This document shows, in pieces, positions 43,620 through 53,058 of a stretch of DNA of 64,000 nucleotides. Numbering within the stretch: position 1 is the first letter of the stretch; every line of letters starts with the position of its first letter. The position numbers were made by a program, and so were the translations under genes. This stretch comes from Cellvibrionaceae bacterium (GTDB taxonomy: Bacteria > Pseudomonadota > Gammaproteobacteria > Pseudomonadales > Cellvibrionaceae), in the NCBI GenBank assembly GCA_021151695.1, contig JAGKWU010000015.1, positions 1 to 64,000 on the forward strand, read 5' to 3'. Below the pieces are notes generated by a model. The model was not told the origin of the DNA, ran no database searches, and worked only from the letters and a program-made list of their open reading frames with translations.

Positions 43620-46490
43620 ATGAAAACCTTTAAATTGAACCCGCTTGTGTTGGCCATGGCAGTCGCGCTACCTGTTGCTCCGCATGTCTATGCACAAAGC
43701 GAATCCATCGAGGAAATCCAAATCACTGGCTTCCGCGCGAGCGTGGCAAAATCGCTTGATACAAAACGTGAAGCTGCAGGGGCAGTAGATGCCATTACCG
43801 CGTCAGACATCGCCGAATTTCCCGATAACAACCTGGCCGAATCATTACAACGCATTCCTGGGGTTGCAATTTCCCGCTCAGGTGGCGAAGGTCGAAATAT
43901 TTCTGTGCGAGGTTTGGGTTCAAATTTCACACGCGTATTAATCAATGGCATGGAAGGTATTTCCACTACCGGTGGTACCGATGCAACAGGCGGCAACAAC
44001 CGTGGTCGCGGCTTCGACTTCAACACGTTCACGTCCGATTTATTCAGCTCTCTGGTCATACGCAAAACGGGTGCAGCCGAATTTGATGAGGGTTCACTTG
44101 GCGCTATCGTTGAAATGAAGGCGGATCAACCCTTTAATCATGATGGTTTTGTATTTACCGCAAATGCGCAAATCGGGTACAACGATTTATCTAAAGAAAA
44201 CGACCCCGCGGTAGGATTTTTAATAAGCGATACATTTGCAGATGGAAAAGTCGGTGCGTTGTTATCCGTATCTCATTCCGAGAGAACAATTCTCGATCAG
44301 GGAAATAGTACCGTTCGCTGGAGTAACGCAGCCGCAGAAAAATTTGGGAAGGTAAAAGGTTTGAGCGCTGGCGCGCTTGGGGCCGGTGTTGCAGGAACAC
44401 CAACCACTCCAAACGCTTTTGATGAGGTGAATGGAACCTGTAACGATACCGACAATAAGCCTTCAACTCCCTGCGTATACAACACAGGTCTATTCCATCC
44501 CCGCATTCCGCGCTATGACGTGTACAACACTGATCTTACACGCGACGGTTTAAGTGCATCCTTACAATTTAAACCGACAGACGATACTGAAATAAGTCTT
44601 GATGCATTGCTTTCAAAATATGAGGCAACTCGCACTGAAAAATTCATAGAAGGCTCTATGAACGGCACTAACTCAGCGGTGAATGTTGTTGATTATGCCG
44701 TTGAAGGAAACTCTCTCGTCTATGCGCAACTGACAGGCGTAAAACTGTTGTCTGAAAGCCGTCAGGACGAGATGACAACTGACTTCTATCAATACACCTT
44801 AACGGGCAAGCACAGCTTTAGCGATGCGTTCCGCGTCAAAGCTATGGTGGGAACATCCAAATCGGATTTCCAAAACCCCATTCAAAACACCGTTATTATG
44901 CAAGCGGACAATCAGGAACTTACCTGGGATTATCGCGGCGGTAATGCAGATACATCTTTGGTGGTTGGTTCTGCGGCGGGCGTTCCAACAAACTGGTCTG
45001 TCAGCAGTGTGCGTCAACGTCCACAAGGCACAGTTAACACCTATGACACTGGTTCATTCGGTCTGGAATACGATCTGAACGATGTATTCACCTTAAAAGC
45101 CGGTGCGAGTCTCAAAAAATTTGAGATGGAAACATTTCAAACCGCATACTCTGGTGGAGAGGGTTTAGGGAGCAAAACGAGCACCACTGCCAACAATAAC
45201 TGTGCAGGCACTAAAGGTGACCCAGCGCCAACCTGTTATGTCTTGGCTAACTTTGCTACTGACCAAATAATCAATTTCAAATCTGACTTTGGCTCATGGT
45301 TGTTGCCAAATCGCGCGCTCGTGATGAGCTCCGCGGATTTGTGGAATAAACCAATGGTTGTGAACCGTGGTAGCACATTTACCGTATCTGAAGATACCAC
45401 CGCCGAGTACATTCAAGCTGACTTTAAAACTGAATTGTTTGGTATGCCTTTCCGTGGTGATATAGGTGTACGCCATTTCACAACTGATCAAACCTCCACC
45501 GGCTGGGTAAATACTTCAACCGGTTATGTTCAAAAACCGTTTGATCACAACTATTCGGATGTATTACCCGCATTGAACCTGGTGTTATCGCCTATCGATG
45601 AAGTTCAAATTCGTGCAAGCTATTCCGAAGGCATCGCGCGCCCTGGATTGAGCAGCCTGGTAGGTGATACCAACATTACCGTATCAGGTAGTAGTCGAGC
45701 AGTTTCCAGTGGTAATCCACTGTTAAAACCAACAGCCTCCAAAAACTATGATCTGGGTGTTGAATGGTATTTTGCAGACGAGTCAGTTATTAGCTTGGCA
45801 GTATTTAGAAAAGAGCTTTCTACACAAGTTCAAACTGTTAGCGAAAGCATGACCTTGACAGAGTATTTTACTTCACGCGGATATTCCGAGGCTGATGCTT
45901 CTGCGGCGGCATCAGTTGCTTGTGCAGCTAACTACGGCCTGAATACAGCAACGCCCTGCCATGAATCGCAACAATGGTCTGTTAGCGCACCTGTAAATGG
46001 TCCTGGCGGTCCATTGAATGGTTATGAAATTGGTTACCAACAACCCTTTACCTTCTTGCCTGGTTTTGGCAAGTATTTTGGTTTCACTGGTTCATATACC
46101 CACGTGACCTCCGACATGGACTACGTCAACAGCAGTGGTGTAGTACTCTCGACGGCATCTCTGGTAAACCTTTCGCCAACCTCATCAAGTGCGACTCTCT
46201 ACTTTGAAAAAGATGCATTCCATGCTCGGGTTTCAGTTGCACATCGCGCAGGCTATTTAACAAATGCCGTCGTTGATGCGAATGGAAACGATCAAAATGG
46301 AACCAATGCCACTACAAACATTGATGCCCAGGTTTCATATCAAATCAACGACAACTTCAAGGTAACACTTGACGCATTGAACCTGACTAACGAAGCGGAT
46401 GATCAATGGGTAGATGCTGCTGATAAGCGCCTGTCCTATTACCACGAAACAGGCACTCAATATAATTTGAGTGTGAACTACAAGTTCTAA
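43620..46490 (+). CDS. TonB-dependent outer-membrane receptor, likely for pectin oligosaccharides
   Basis: 956 residues with a signal peptide ending AHVYA (near 25). The plug domain is seen in EFPDNNLAESLQRIPGVAIS and the following NISVRGLGSNFTRVLINGM. The beta-barrel runs to a C-terminal aromatic residue (YNLSVNYKF), as required for BAM assembly. The size and plug wording match the large carbohydrate-linked receptors of Cellvibrio, Xanthomonas and Caulobacter. Substrate (oligogalacturonides) is inferred from its place between GH28 and the GH105/KduI/KduD genes. It is followed by a good terminator. Confidence 0.92.
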   Translation: MKTFKLNPLVLAMAVALPVAPHVYAQSESIEEIQITGFRASVAKSLDTKREAAGAVDAITASDIAEFPDNNLAESLQRIPGVAISRSGGEGRNISVRGLGSNFTRVLINGMEGISTTGGTDATGGNNRGRGFDFNTFTSDLFSSLVIRKTGAAEFDEGSLGAIVEMKADQPFNHDGFVFTANAQIGYNDLSKENDPAVGFLISDTFADGKVGALLSVSHSERTILDQGNSTVRWSNAAAEKFGKVKGLSAGALGAGVAGTPTTPNAFDEVNGTCNDTDNKPSTPCVYNTGLFHPRIPRYDVYNTDLTRDGLSASLQFKPTDDTEISLDALLSKYEATRTEKFIEGSMNGTNSAVNVVDYAVEGNSLVYAQLTGVKLLSESRQDEMTTDFYQYTLTGKHSFSDAFRVKAMVGTSKSDFQNPIQNTVIMQADNQELTWDYRGGNADTSLVVGSAAGVPTNWSVSSVRQRPQGTVNTYDTGSFGLEYDLNDVFTLKAGASLKKFEMETFQTAYSGGEGLGSKTSTTANNNCAGTKGDPAPTCYVLANFATDQIINFKSDFGSWLLPNRALVMSSADLWNKPMVVNRGSTFTVSEDTTAEYIQADFKTELFGMPFRGDIGVRHFTTDQTSTGWVNTSTGYVQKPFDHNYSDVLPALNLVLSPIDEVQIRASYSEGIARPGLSSLVGDTNITVSGSSRAVSSGNPLLKPTASKNYDLGVEWYFADESVISLAVFRKELSTQVQTVSESMTLTEYFTSRGYSEADASAAASVACAANYGLNTATPCHESQQWSVSAPVNGPGGPLNGYEIGYQQPFTFLPGFGKYFGFTGSYTHVTSDMDYVNSSGVVLSTASLVNLSPTSSSATLYFEKDAFHARVSVAHRAGYLTNAVVDANGNDQNGTNATTNIDAQVSYQINDNFKVTLDALNLTNEADDQWVDAADKRLSYYHETGTQYNLSVNYKF

Positions 46491-46524
46491 TCCACGTAAC
46501 AAGCGCTTGCTTCGCAGGACGTAA

Positions 46525-46557
46525 GGGGATGCCGGTTTACCGGCATCCCTGTTTACT
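46525..46557 (+). terminator. Intrinsic terminator after the TonB receptor
   Basis: GGGATGCCGG and complement form a 10-base stem with loop TTTA, followed by TGTTTACTT, 35 bases after the stop. Confidence 0.8.
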
Positions 46558-46670
46558 TAAAAGAAAATGTGAAATTAACCCATACAGATTTCGCTGAAAC
46601 ATAAGGTACAAGGACAACCAGCACTTTATCGCCAACGAACAAACATCGACCATCCAACAGGTAAAGTACT

Positions 46671-49190
46671 TTGAACAACATGCATTCTGTTTTTGTTGCA
46701 ACATTGATTTCTGCAGCAATCGCGAGCCTTATCGCCTGCTCCACCTCAGGAGGCCACCCGGCGAACAATAAACTTATCGCTACAGCAAACGTCACCAATC
46801 CGAGCAATTTTTCCCGCACACAAGAGCCATTGCATTTTTCATTTTATGAGCTTGGCCTTGCCGATAATGATGCGCGCACACAACATCTTTTGGTGAAAGA
46901 AAAAAATACCATTGTTCCCAGCCAGATCATTGATACCAATAACGATGACAAGCCAGATACGCTGGTGATAGCGGCAGATCTTGCAGCAGGTCAAACGCGC
47001 GATCTCAGCATCCTGAGCGATGCCAAGGTAAAAATTCCCACACTCAAAAAACAAACCCAGGCTGAACTCTCCATCAAAGAAGGTGGACACTGGAACGGTA
47101 AGGTTTACGAAGACTTTACCCACTTCGCCAATGTAAAAAAATTCACACCGCCGCCACAATATACCGATCACTCTTATTTCATTCGCTATGAAGGGCCAGG
47201 TATAGAATCAGACAAAGTCGGCTATCGCGTCTATCTCGATTGGCGTAACGGGTTTGATATCTGGGGCAAAAAAACCGGCGACATGGTGCTACAAAATATC
47301 GGTCAAAAAGGTTACGAGGATTATCACAAAGACGCGCCCTGGGGACAGGACATACTTCAGGTTGGCAAAACCCTTGGAGCAGGTGGTTATGGTTTCTGGA
47401 ATGGCAAAAATGTTGAACTGGTATCCAAAGTAAAAACCTGGGATGCCAGCATTACTGACAACGGCGATATTTATTCGGCGTTCAATATCAAATACAACCA
47501 GTGGGAAATTAATAATCACGTTTTTAATTTGTCATCCACCATTTCCATGGGAGCTGGCAGCCGTTTGGCCCATGTGAATTTGAAGCTGACTTCCGCCAAC
47601 CCACAATCTGATGGACATCCCAAAGAGCTCATCACCAAGCAGCTGCCCAATTTCGCTATTGGGGTCGTAAAACACCCCGGCACCAAATTGATTCAGGGCA
47701 ACGACAATATTACTGGCACCGCCTGGACCTACGCGGCCAGTTGGGGCAAACAAAGTTTAAGTGGTGACAATGATTATCTCGGTATGGCAGTGCTTTTCCG
47801 TCGCGGAGATCGCCAGCAGCAAACACAAGATGATGGTTCTTATGTTTCGGTGATGAACACCAACGGTGGCGAACTGGATTATTATTTTGTCGCTGCCTGG
47901 GACAAAGAACCCAATGGCATTAAAACCGAGGCGGAATTCAAAGCATATCTGGATCAGGAAGTTGAGCGTTTAACCAAAGAGCCGCGCGTTCGCCTGAAAA
48001 CGAGTTTGAGCGATGCAGAGAAAAGTAAAACACCCAATGCCAGCCAGGCACTCAGCTGGAGCAAGCGTTTAGCGGACTCGGAACTGGAGCGCAAAACACT
48101 CGCTTACGCTTACAACAATTGGGACGAATATCGCCAGCGCCCCGCCAAATTTGAGTACGATGTGGTCGGCATGCAAATCAATGCATTGCAAAAACTTGAT
48201 GAGCTAAGCCCAGATCCACGTTATCGCAAAGCACTGGAAACGGTGACCGGCAGTTATATCACTGATGACGGCACCATCCTCACTTACAAACCGGATCTGT
48301 TTAGTATCGACCTCACCAAACCTGGTGAAATGGTGATTCTGTTAGAGCAGCGCACCAAAGAAGCAAAATATCGCAAAGCGGCTGATTTTTTACGCGAAAA
48401 TTTACGCAAGCATCCTCGCACCTCGGAAGGTGGTTTCTGGCATCGCATTCTTTATCCCAATCAGTTGTGGCTGGATGGTGTTTATATGGGTATGCCCTTC
48501 TTGACCCAATACGCAGCCACTTACGAGACAGGCGCAGCGCAACACAAAAGTTTTGAAGAAGCTGTGCATGAATTTGTTATAGCGCGCGCACACCAACGCA
48601 ACCCGCAAACCGGCTTGTATTACCATGCCTGGGATGAATCGCGTAAAGCGGAATGGGCCAACAAAGAGACGGGGCTGGCATCCCAATATTGGTCGCGTGG
48701 TATGGGCTGGTATGCCATGGCATTGGTCGATGTACTGGATTATTTGCCAAGTAGCGAACCGGAAATGCGCAAAACCTTGATCGATATAGTGCAGGAATTA
48801 GCGCCCGATATTTTGCGCTACCAGGACGCTGCTACCGGCATCTGGTGGCAAATTACCGATAAGCCAGGCGCCTTGGGTAACTATCGCGAATCCACGGCGA
48901 GCGCTATGTTTACTTACTTCCTGGCCAAAGCTGTTAATAAAGGTTATTTGCCACACTCTTATCGCGCCGCCGCACTGAAAAGTTATCAGGGGCTGGTGAA
49001 TGAATTTATTACCGTTCATCCCGATGGCAAAATCAGTATGAATAACCAATGTTTGGTAGCGGGCCTTGGCTTTGGTCGCGATGGCAGCTACGACTATTAT
49101 CTGACCGAACCCATAGTCTCCAACGATGCCAAAGGTAATGTGCCTTTTATTCTGTCGGGATTGGAGATTTACAAACTTCTGGGCAAGTGA
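46671..49190 (+). CDS. DUF4861 - GH105 unsaturated uronyl hydrolase fusion lipoprotein
   Basis: 839 residues from TTG 46671 (AGGTAAAG just upstream). ATG 46680 is an alternative. Lipoprotein signal with IAC (about Cys23). The N-terminal 400 residues match DUF4861, a family of unknown activity found in polysaccharide-use loci. The C-terminal half (about 455-839) is a GH88/GH105 (alpha/alpha)6 barrel with typical segments HRILYPNQLWLDGVYMGMPF, YHAWDESRKAEWAN, YWSRGMGWYAMALVDVLDYL and GNYRESTASAMFTYFLAKAV. GH105 removes 4,5-unsaturated galacturonic acid from lyase products. It feeds KduI/KduD, which follow directly. Confidence 0.85.
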   Translation: MNNMHSVFVATLISAAIASLIACSTSGGHPANNKLIATANVTNPSNFSRTQEPLHFSFYELGLADNDARTQHLLVKEKNTIVPSQIIDTNNDDKPDTLVIAADLAAGQTRDLSILSDAKVKIPTLKKQTQAELSIKEGGHWNGKVYEDFTHFANVKKFTPPPQYTDHSYFIRYEGPGIESDKVGYRVYLDWRNGFDIWGKKTGDMVLQNIGQKGYEDYHKDAPWGQDILQVGKTLGAGGYGFWNGKNVELVSKVKTWDASITDNGDIYSAFNIKYNQWEINNHVFNLSSTISMGAGSRLAHVNLKLTSANPQSDGHPKELITKQLPNFAIGVVKHPGTKLIQGNDNITGTAWTYAASWGKQSLSGDNDYLGMAVLFRRGDRQQQTQDDGSYVSVMNTNGGELDYYFVAAWDKEPNGIKTEAEFKAYLDQEVERLTKEPRVRLKTSLSDAEKSKTPNASQALSWSKRLADSELERKTLAYAYNNWDEYRQRPAKFEYDVVGMQINALQKLDELSPDPRYRKALETVTGSYITDDGTILTYKPDLFSIDLTKPGEMVILLEQRTKEAKYRKAADFLRENLRKHPRTSEGGFWHRILYPNQLWLDGVYMGMPFLTQYAATYETGAAQHKSFEEAVHEFVIARAHQRNPQTGLYYHAWDESRKAEWANKETGLASQYWSRGMGWYAMALVDVLDYLPSSEPEMRKTLIDIVQELAPDILRYQDAATGIWWQITDKPGALGNYRESTASAMFTYFLAKAVNKGYLPHSYRAAALKSYQGLVNEFITVHPDGKISMNNQCLVAGLGFGRDGSYDYYLTEPIVSNDAKGNVPFILSGLEIYKLLGK

Positions 49191-49242
49191 TGGTTTAATC
49201 ATCACTGCTTTTATTTTTTTTGCGAGCAACTGAAGGTTTATT

Positions 49243-50082
49243 ATGAAAATTCTTGAAGAACGTTTTGCCGTCCACCTGGATGACTACAAACACTACGACA
49301 CTGCCAAACTGCGCAAGCATTTTTTGATTGAGCAGGTGTTTGCGGCTGACGAGATTCTCTTCACTTACACTCACTATGAGCGCCTGATGGTGGGTGGTGC
49401 CATGCCCGTTAATCAATCGGTCGCATTGGGCGTTTACGATCAACTGAAAGCCGAATACTTTTTACAACGCCGCGAGCTGGGTGCAATCAATATCGGTGGC
49501 CCCGGGAAAGTCACGGTTGACGGCACTGAATATGCAATCAATACCAAAGAGGCCCTCTATATCGGCCGCGGTGCAAAAGACGTAGTGTTCAGCAGCAACG
49601 ATGCCAGTAATCCTGCCAAGTTTTATATCAATTCCACACCAGCACACCACAGTTATCCCACCAAAAAAGTGGATAAAGAAAACGGCAAGGTGTTGCACAT
49701 GGGCAACAGCGATACCTGCAACGAGCGCGATATTTATCAGCTGATGATCAGCACTGTGATTGACACTTGCCAATTGCAAATGGGCATGACCGAATTAAAG
49801 CCCGGCAGTATTTGGAACACCATGCCGATGCACACCCACAGTCGTCGTATGGAAGCTTATTTTTATTTCAATATTCCCGATACTCATGCCGTATGCCACT
49901 TCATGGGCCCGGCGGAAGAGACTCGCCATATTTGGGTTGGCAACGAGCAAGCGGTTGTTTCGCCGCCATGGTCTATGCACTCAGGTGTAGGCACAGCCAA
50001 CTACACATTTATCTGGGGCATGGCTGGCGAAAACCACGACTATACGGATATGGATTTCCATAAGCCGAGTGATGTTCGTTAA
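49243..50082 (+). CDS. kduI: 5-keto-4-deoxyuronate isomerase
   Basis: 279 residues, as in E. coli (278). Cupin-fold enzyme converting 4-deoxy-L-threo-5-hexosulose uronate to 3-deoxy-D-glycero-2,5-hexodiulosonate. Zinc ligands are visible in MPMHTHSRRMEAYFYF and further histidines downstream (WSMHSG). It lies 52 bases after the GH105 gene and before kduD, so the three act in sequence. Confidence 0.96.
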   Translation: MKILEERFAVHLDDYKHYDTAKLRKHFLIEQVFAADEILFTYTHYERLMVGGAMPVNQSVALGVYDQLKAEYFLQRRELGAINIGGPGKVTVDGTEYAINTKEALYIGRGAKDVVFSSNDASNPAKFYINSTPAHHSYPTKKVDKENGKVLHMGNSDTCNERDIYQLMISTVIDTCQLQMGMTELKPGSIWNTMPMHTHSRRMEAYFYFNIPDTHAVCHFMGPAEETRHIWVGNEQAVVSPPWSMHSGVGTANYTFIWGMAGENHDYTDMDFHKPSDVR

Positions 50083-50137
50083 ATCAAAGGGAAGAGGCTT
50101 GAATTTATCTTTGCGCCTGATCTAATTATTAAATAGG

Positions 50138-50218
50138 GAATCGTCATCCTCGCGTAGCGGGGATCCAGTTCTTGATTTTTAAAAGCTGGATTCCCGTTAC
50201 GCGAGGATGACGACGTCC
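50138..50218. repeat. REP-like inverted repeat, copy 1
   Basis: Two 27-base arms (50142-50168 and 50186-50212) are near-perfect inverted copies around a 17-base centre. Each begins or ends in GTCATCC/GGATGAC and GGATCCAG-type sequence. Each arm also holds a smaller imperfect palindrome (ATCC...GGAT). It lies in the kduI-kduD gap and could form a large hairpin in the message. Related to the copies at 55191 and 62183. Confidence 0.85.
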
Positions 50219-50240
50219 CACAAAAACAGAAGCGAACACT

Positions 50241-51035
50241 ATGACTCATCATCTTTTCGATTTAACTGGAAAAATCGCCGTAGTCACCGGCGCCACTCAT
50301 GGTTTGGGTATGGCTATGGCATCCGGCCTCGCCAGCGCCGGCGCCACCTTGATTATCAATGGTAACTCCTCGCAAGAAAAAATTGATACCGCGGTAAACT
50401 GGTATCGCGAAAAAGGTTTCAAAGCCTACGGCTATAAATTCAATGTGACCGACGAAGATCAAGTGACTGCTGCCGTTGAACAAATCGAAAAACATCACGG
50501 TCCCATCGATATATTGATTAACAACGCCGGTATTATTAAACGCACACCGTTACTGGAAATGTCGCTGGAAGATTTTGAAGAAGTGATCAAAATTGATTTA
50601 ACCGGTGTGTTCACCATGACGCGCCCGGTTGCGCGGAAAATGGTTGAGCGTCGTCAGGGAAAAATTATCAATATCTGCTCCATGATGAGCGAGCTGGGCC
50701 GCAACTCTGTCGGCGCTTATGCTGCCGCTAAAGGCGGTTTGAAAATGCTCACCAAAAATATGGCGACTGAATGGGCAAAATATAATGTGCAGGTAAATGG
50801 TATTGGCCCAGGTTATTTCGCCACCAGCCAGACGGAACCTATTCGTGTGGCTGGTCATCCATTCAACGACTTTATTATCAACCGCACACCCGCCGCCAAA
50901 TGGGGTGACCCGGATGATCTGCAGGGCGCTACCATTTTCCTCGCCTCCAAGGCTTCTGATTTTGTCACTGGCCAAATCGTTTACGTTGATGGCGGTATCC
51001 TTGCCACTATCGGTAAACCCAGCAACGAAGCTTGA
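50241..51035 (+). CDS. kduD: 2-dehydro-3-deoxy-D-gluconate 5-dehydrogenase
   Basis: 264 residues. Short-chain dehydrogenase with the Rossmann motif TGATHGLGMAMA, NNAG and the catalytic YAAAKGG. It reduces the KduI product to KDG, the substrate of KdgK. It is separated from kduI by 158 bases containing a REP-like hairpin, which could lower its expression relative to kduI. Confidence 0.93.
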   Translation: MTHHLFDLTGKIAVVTGATHGLGMAMASGLASAGATLIINGNSSQEKIDTAVNWYREKGFKAYGYKFNVTDEDQVTAAVEQIEKHHGPIDILINNAGIIKRTPLLEMSLEDFEEVIKIDLTGVFTMTRPVARKMVERRQGKIINICSMMSELGRNSVGAYAAAKGGLKMLTKNMATEWAKYNVQVNGIGPGYFATSQTEPIRVAGHPFNDFIINRTPAAKWGDPDDLQGATIFLASKASDFVTGQIVYVDGGILATIGKPSNEA

Positions 51036-51041
51036 TAGAAG

Positions 51042-51073
51042 CGGCCATAGCAAAGACTATGGCCGTTATTTTT
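51042..51073 (+). terminator. Intrinsic terminator after kduD
   Basis: CGGCCATAG and complement form a 9-base stem with a 6-base loop, followed by TTATTTTTT, just after the stop codon. Confidence 0.85.
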
Positions 51074-51163
51074 TGGCAAATCCCACATCCACAACTTCTT
51101 TCACTGGCATCTACCGGATTCTTATGCTGCACTTAGGGCACTGATTTAGCCCGAGTAGCTACC

Positions 51164-51571
51164 ATGACTGATCCCTTTTTCGACAACCTTCCTGAACAAG
51201 AGCAACCCAAGGGCACCCTGACCCTGCAAACCCTTTCCATGCCCGCTAATACCAATCCCCACGGCGATATCTTCGGCGGCTGGCTGCTATCCCAAATGGA
51301 TATTGCCGGTGCCGTACTGGCACTTGAGGTAGCCCAGGGCAAGGTGACAACCGTCGCGGTTAGCGGCATGACGTTCCTGCGGCCGGTTCCCGTGGGCACC
51401 CTGGTGAGCTGTTATGCCTTGTTGCAAGCCATAGGCACTACCTCTATCACGGTGGGAGTGGAGGTTTGGATCAAAGACTTTATCAACCACAAAACCATGA
51501 AGGTCACCGAGGGCAATTTTGTGTATGTTGCGATTGATGACCAGGGGAAAAAACGCAAAGTAATTGTCTAG
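51164..51571 (+). CDS. yciA: Acyl-CoA thioesterase, YciA-like hotdog protein
   Basis: 135 residues. A single hotdog-fold domain with MPANTNPHGDIFGGWLLSQM, the active-site region of YciA/acyl-CoA hydrolases (catalytic Asp in GDIFGGW). It hydrolyses a broad range of acyl-CoA esters. It stands alone. The 229 bases after it show no recognisable element. Confidence 0.92.
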   Translation: MTDPFFDNLPEQEQPKGTLTLQTLSMPANTNPHGDIFGGWLLSQMDIAGAVLALEVAQGKVTTVAVSGMTFLRPVPVGTLVSCYALLQAIGTTSITVGVEVWIKDFINHKTMKVTEGNFVYVAIDDQGKKRKVIV

Positions 51572-51800
51572 ATAAGGGATGGCAGCGTTTCGCTGACGTA
51601 GTTTTCTGATCAAATCGCACCAGAATTTCGATGAGTTATCCGCAACTTTTTCACCTGAAAAAAATAATCGATAATTTTCAATGGGATACAGAACCAGCCT
51701 GAAAACCGCTGGTCTTTGCCTTAAGCCCGGCTATTTTTTATCAGCTGCTTTTTTTGAAAATTTGCGGATAATAAATTTTAACGTCTGTTCATGAGTAGCT

Positions 51801-52364
51801 ATGAGCATGTTTAAAGATTCTTCTTCAGGTTATGGATTAGTCACTATTGCACTGCATTGGGTCTGTGCACTGCTGATATTTTTTCTATTCGGCTTGGGTG
51901 TTTATATGCGCGGGCTGGACTATTACTCGCCCTGGTACCACAAGGGGCCAGAGCTACATATAGCGCTTGGCATTCTCATATTTACCTTGATGGTGTTACG
52001 GCTTTTCTGGCGTTTGCGCGGCCCACAACCGGAAGACATAGCAAGTATCAGTAAGGCAAATCTGGCCGCCGCCAAACTGGTTAAATTTTTGTTATACCTT
52101 GGCGTGTTTGTTATTTGCTTCAGTGGTTATCTGATTACAACAGCCGAGGGCGATGCTGCAAATTTTTTTGGCATATTTAGTATTCCTGCAACACTCAAGC
52201 TAACCGCCGATCAAGTGGATCTGGCCGGAAAAATTCACAAGTACGTGGCCTGGAGCCTGGTGTTTATTGCAGTAGCCCACGCGCTTGCAGCACTGTTCCA
52301 TCACTTTTTTAAACGCGATAAAACGCTGGTGCGCATGCTAAAGCCCGCTGGCAAATCCGAGTAA
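51801..52364 (+). CDS. Cytochrome b561 (YceJ-like)
   Basis: 187 residues with four membrane helices (about 11-32, 50-68, 87-107 and 143-165). Histidines for two b-type haems are visible (ALHWVCALL, ELHIALGIL, KIHKYVAWS, VAHALAALFHH). Bacterial cytochrome b561 moves electrons between the quinone pool and periplasmic partners. It precedes yceI by 27 bases, the common yceJ-yceI pairing. Confidence 0.92.
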   Translation: MSMFKDSSSGYGLVTIALHWVCALLIFFLFGLGVYMRGLDYYSPWYHKGPELHIALGILIFTLMVLRLFWRLRGPQPEDIASISKANLAAAKLVKFLLYLGVFVICFSGYLITTAEGDAANFFGIFSIPATLKLTADQVDLAGKIHKYVAWSLVFIAVAHALAALFHHFFKRDKTLVRMLKPAGKSE

Positions 52365-52391
52365 ACTTTCTATCCCCAAAAGGAGACAAGC

Positions 52392-52988
52392 ATGATTAAT
52401 TCTAGCATTCGCAAAAAAACACTGGCTGGCCTGGCAATAAGCAGTGCTGCACTATTTAGCCTGCCAACGTTTGCAGCTGACTACACTATAGACACCAAGA
52501 ACGCCCACGCATCCATCAACTTTTCCATCAAGCACTTGGGCTACAGTGTGCTCACTGGTCGCTTTGACAAATTCGATGGCTCATTCAGTTATGATCCAGC
52601 CAAGCCAGAAGCCAGCAGTATCACCGTAACCATTGACACCAACAGCGTTAACTCCAACCATGCCGAGCGCGACAAACATTTGCGCAGCAAAGATTTTTTG
52701 AACGTGGAGAAATTTCCAACCTCCAGCTTCGTCAGTAAGAAATTTGCGGTAGGTGCGGATAAAACCAGCTTTGTTATCACCGGTGATCTGACATTAAACG
52801 GCGTAACCAAAAGCATCACCATCAATGCTACAAAAGTGGGTGAAGGTAATGACCCATGGGGCGGTTACCGCGCTGGCTTCGAAGGCAGCACTGAGTTGAA
52901 ACTGAAAGATTTCAATATCAACTTCGCCCTCGGCCCAGCATCAGAAACAGTGAAACTGAACCTGAATGTGGAAGGTGTGAAGAAGTAA
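52392..52988 (+). CDS. yceI: YceI-family periplasmic polyisoprenoid-binding protein
   Basis: 198 residues with a signal peptide (cleavage after PTFA, near 28). The lipocalin-like YceI domain fills the rest (YTIDTKNAHASINFSIKHLG, FPTSSFVSKK, GDLTLNGVTKSI). Family members bind polyisoprenoid or quinone-like lipids. GGAG 9 bases before the ATG supports the start. Likely an operon with the upstream cytochrome. Confidence 0.94.
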   Translation: MINSSIRKKTLAGLAISSAALFSLPTFAADYTIDTKNAHASINFSIKHLGYSVLTGRFDKFDGSFSYDPAKPEASSITVTIDTNSVNSNHAERDKHLRSKDFLNVEKFPTSSFVSKKFAVGADKTSFVITGDLTLNGVTKSITINATKVGEGNDPWGGYRAGFEGSTELKLKDFNINFALGPASETVKLNLNVEGVKK

Positions 52989-53001
52989 TTTCTTCCGACT
53001 T

Positions 53002-53042
53002 AAAAAAGCCCTTGCCGTGCAAACGACAAGGGCTTTTTATTT
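53002..53042. terminator. Bidirectional terminator between yceI and the GH43 gene
   Basis: AAAAAGCCCTTG and complement (12 bases) with A-rich and T-rich sides. It lies between convergent genes. Confidence 0.85.
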
Positions 53043-53058
53043 TTACAGTAACTCTTCG

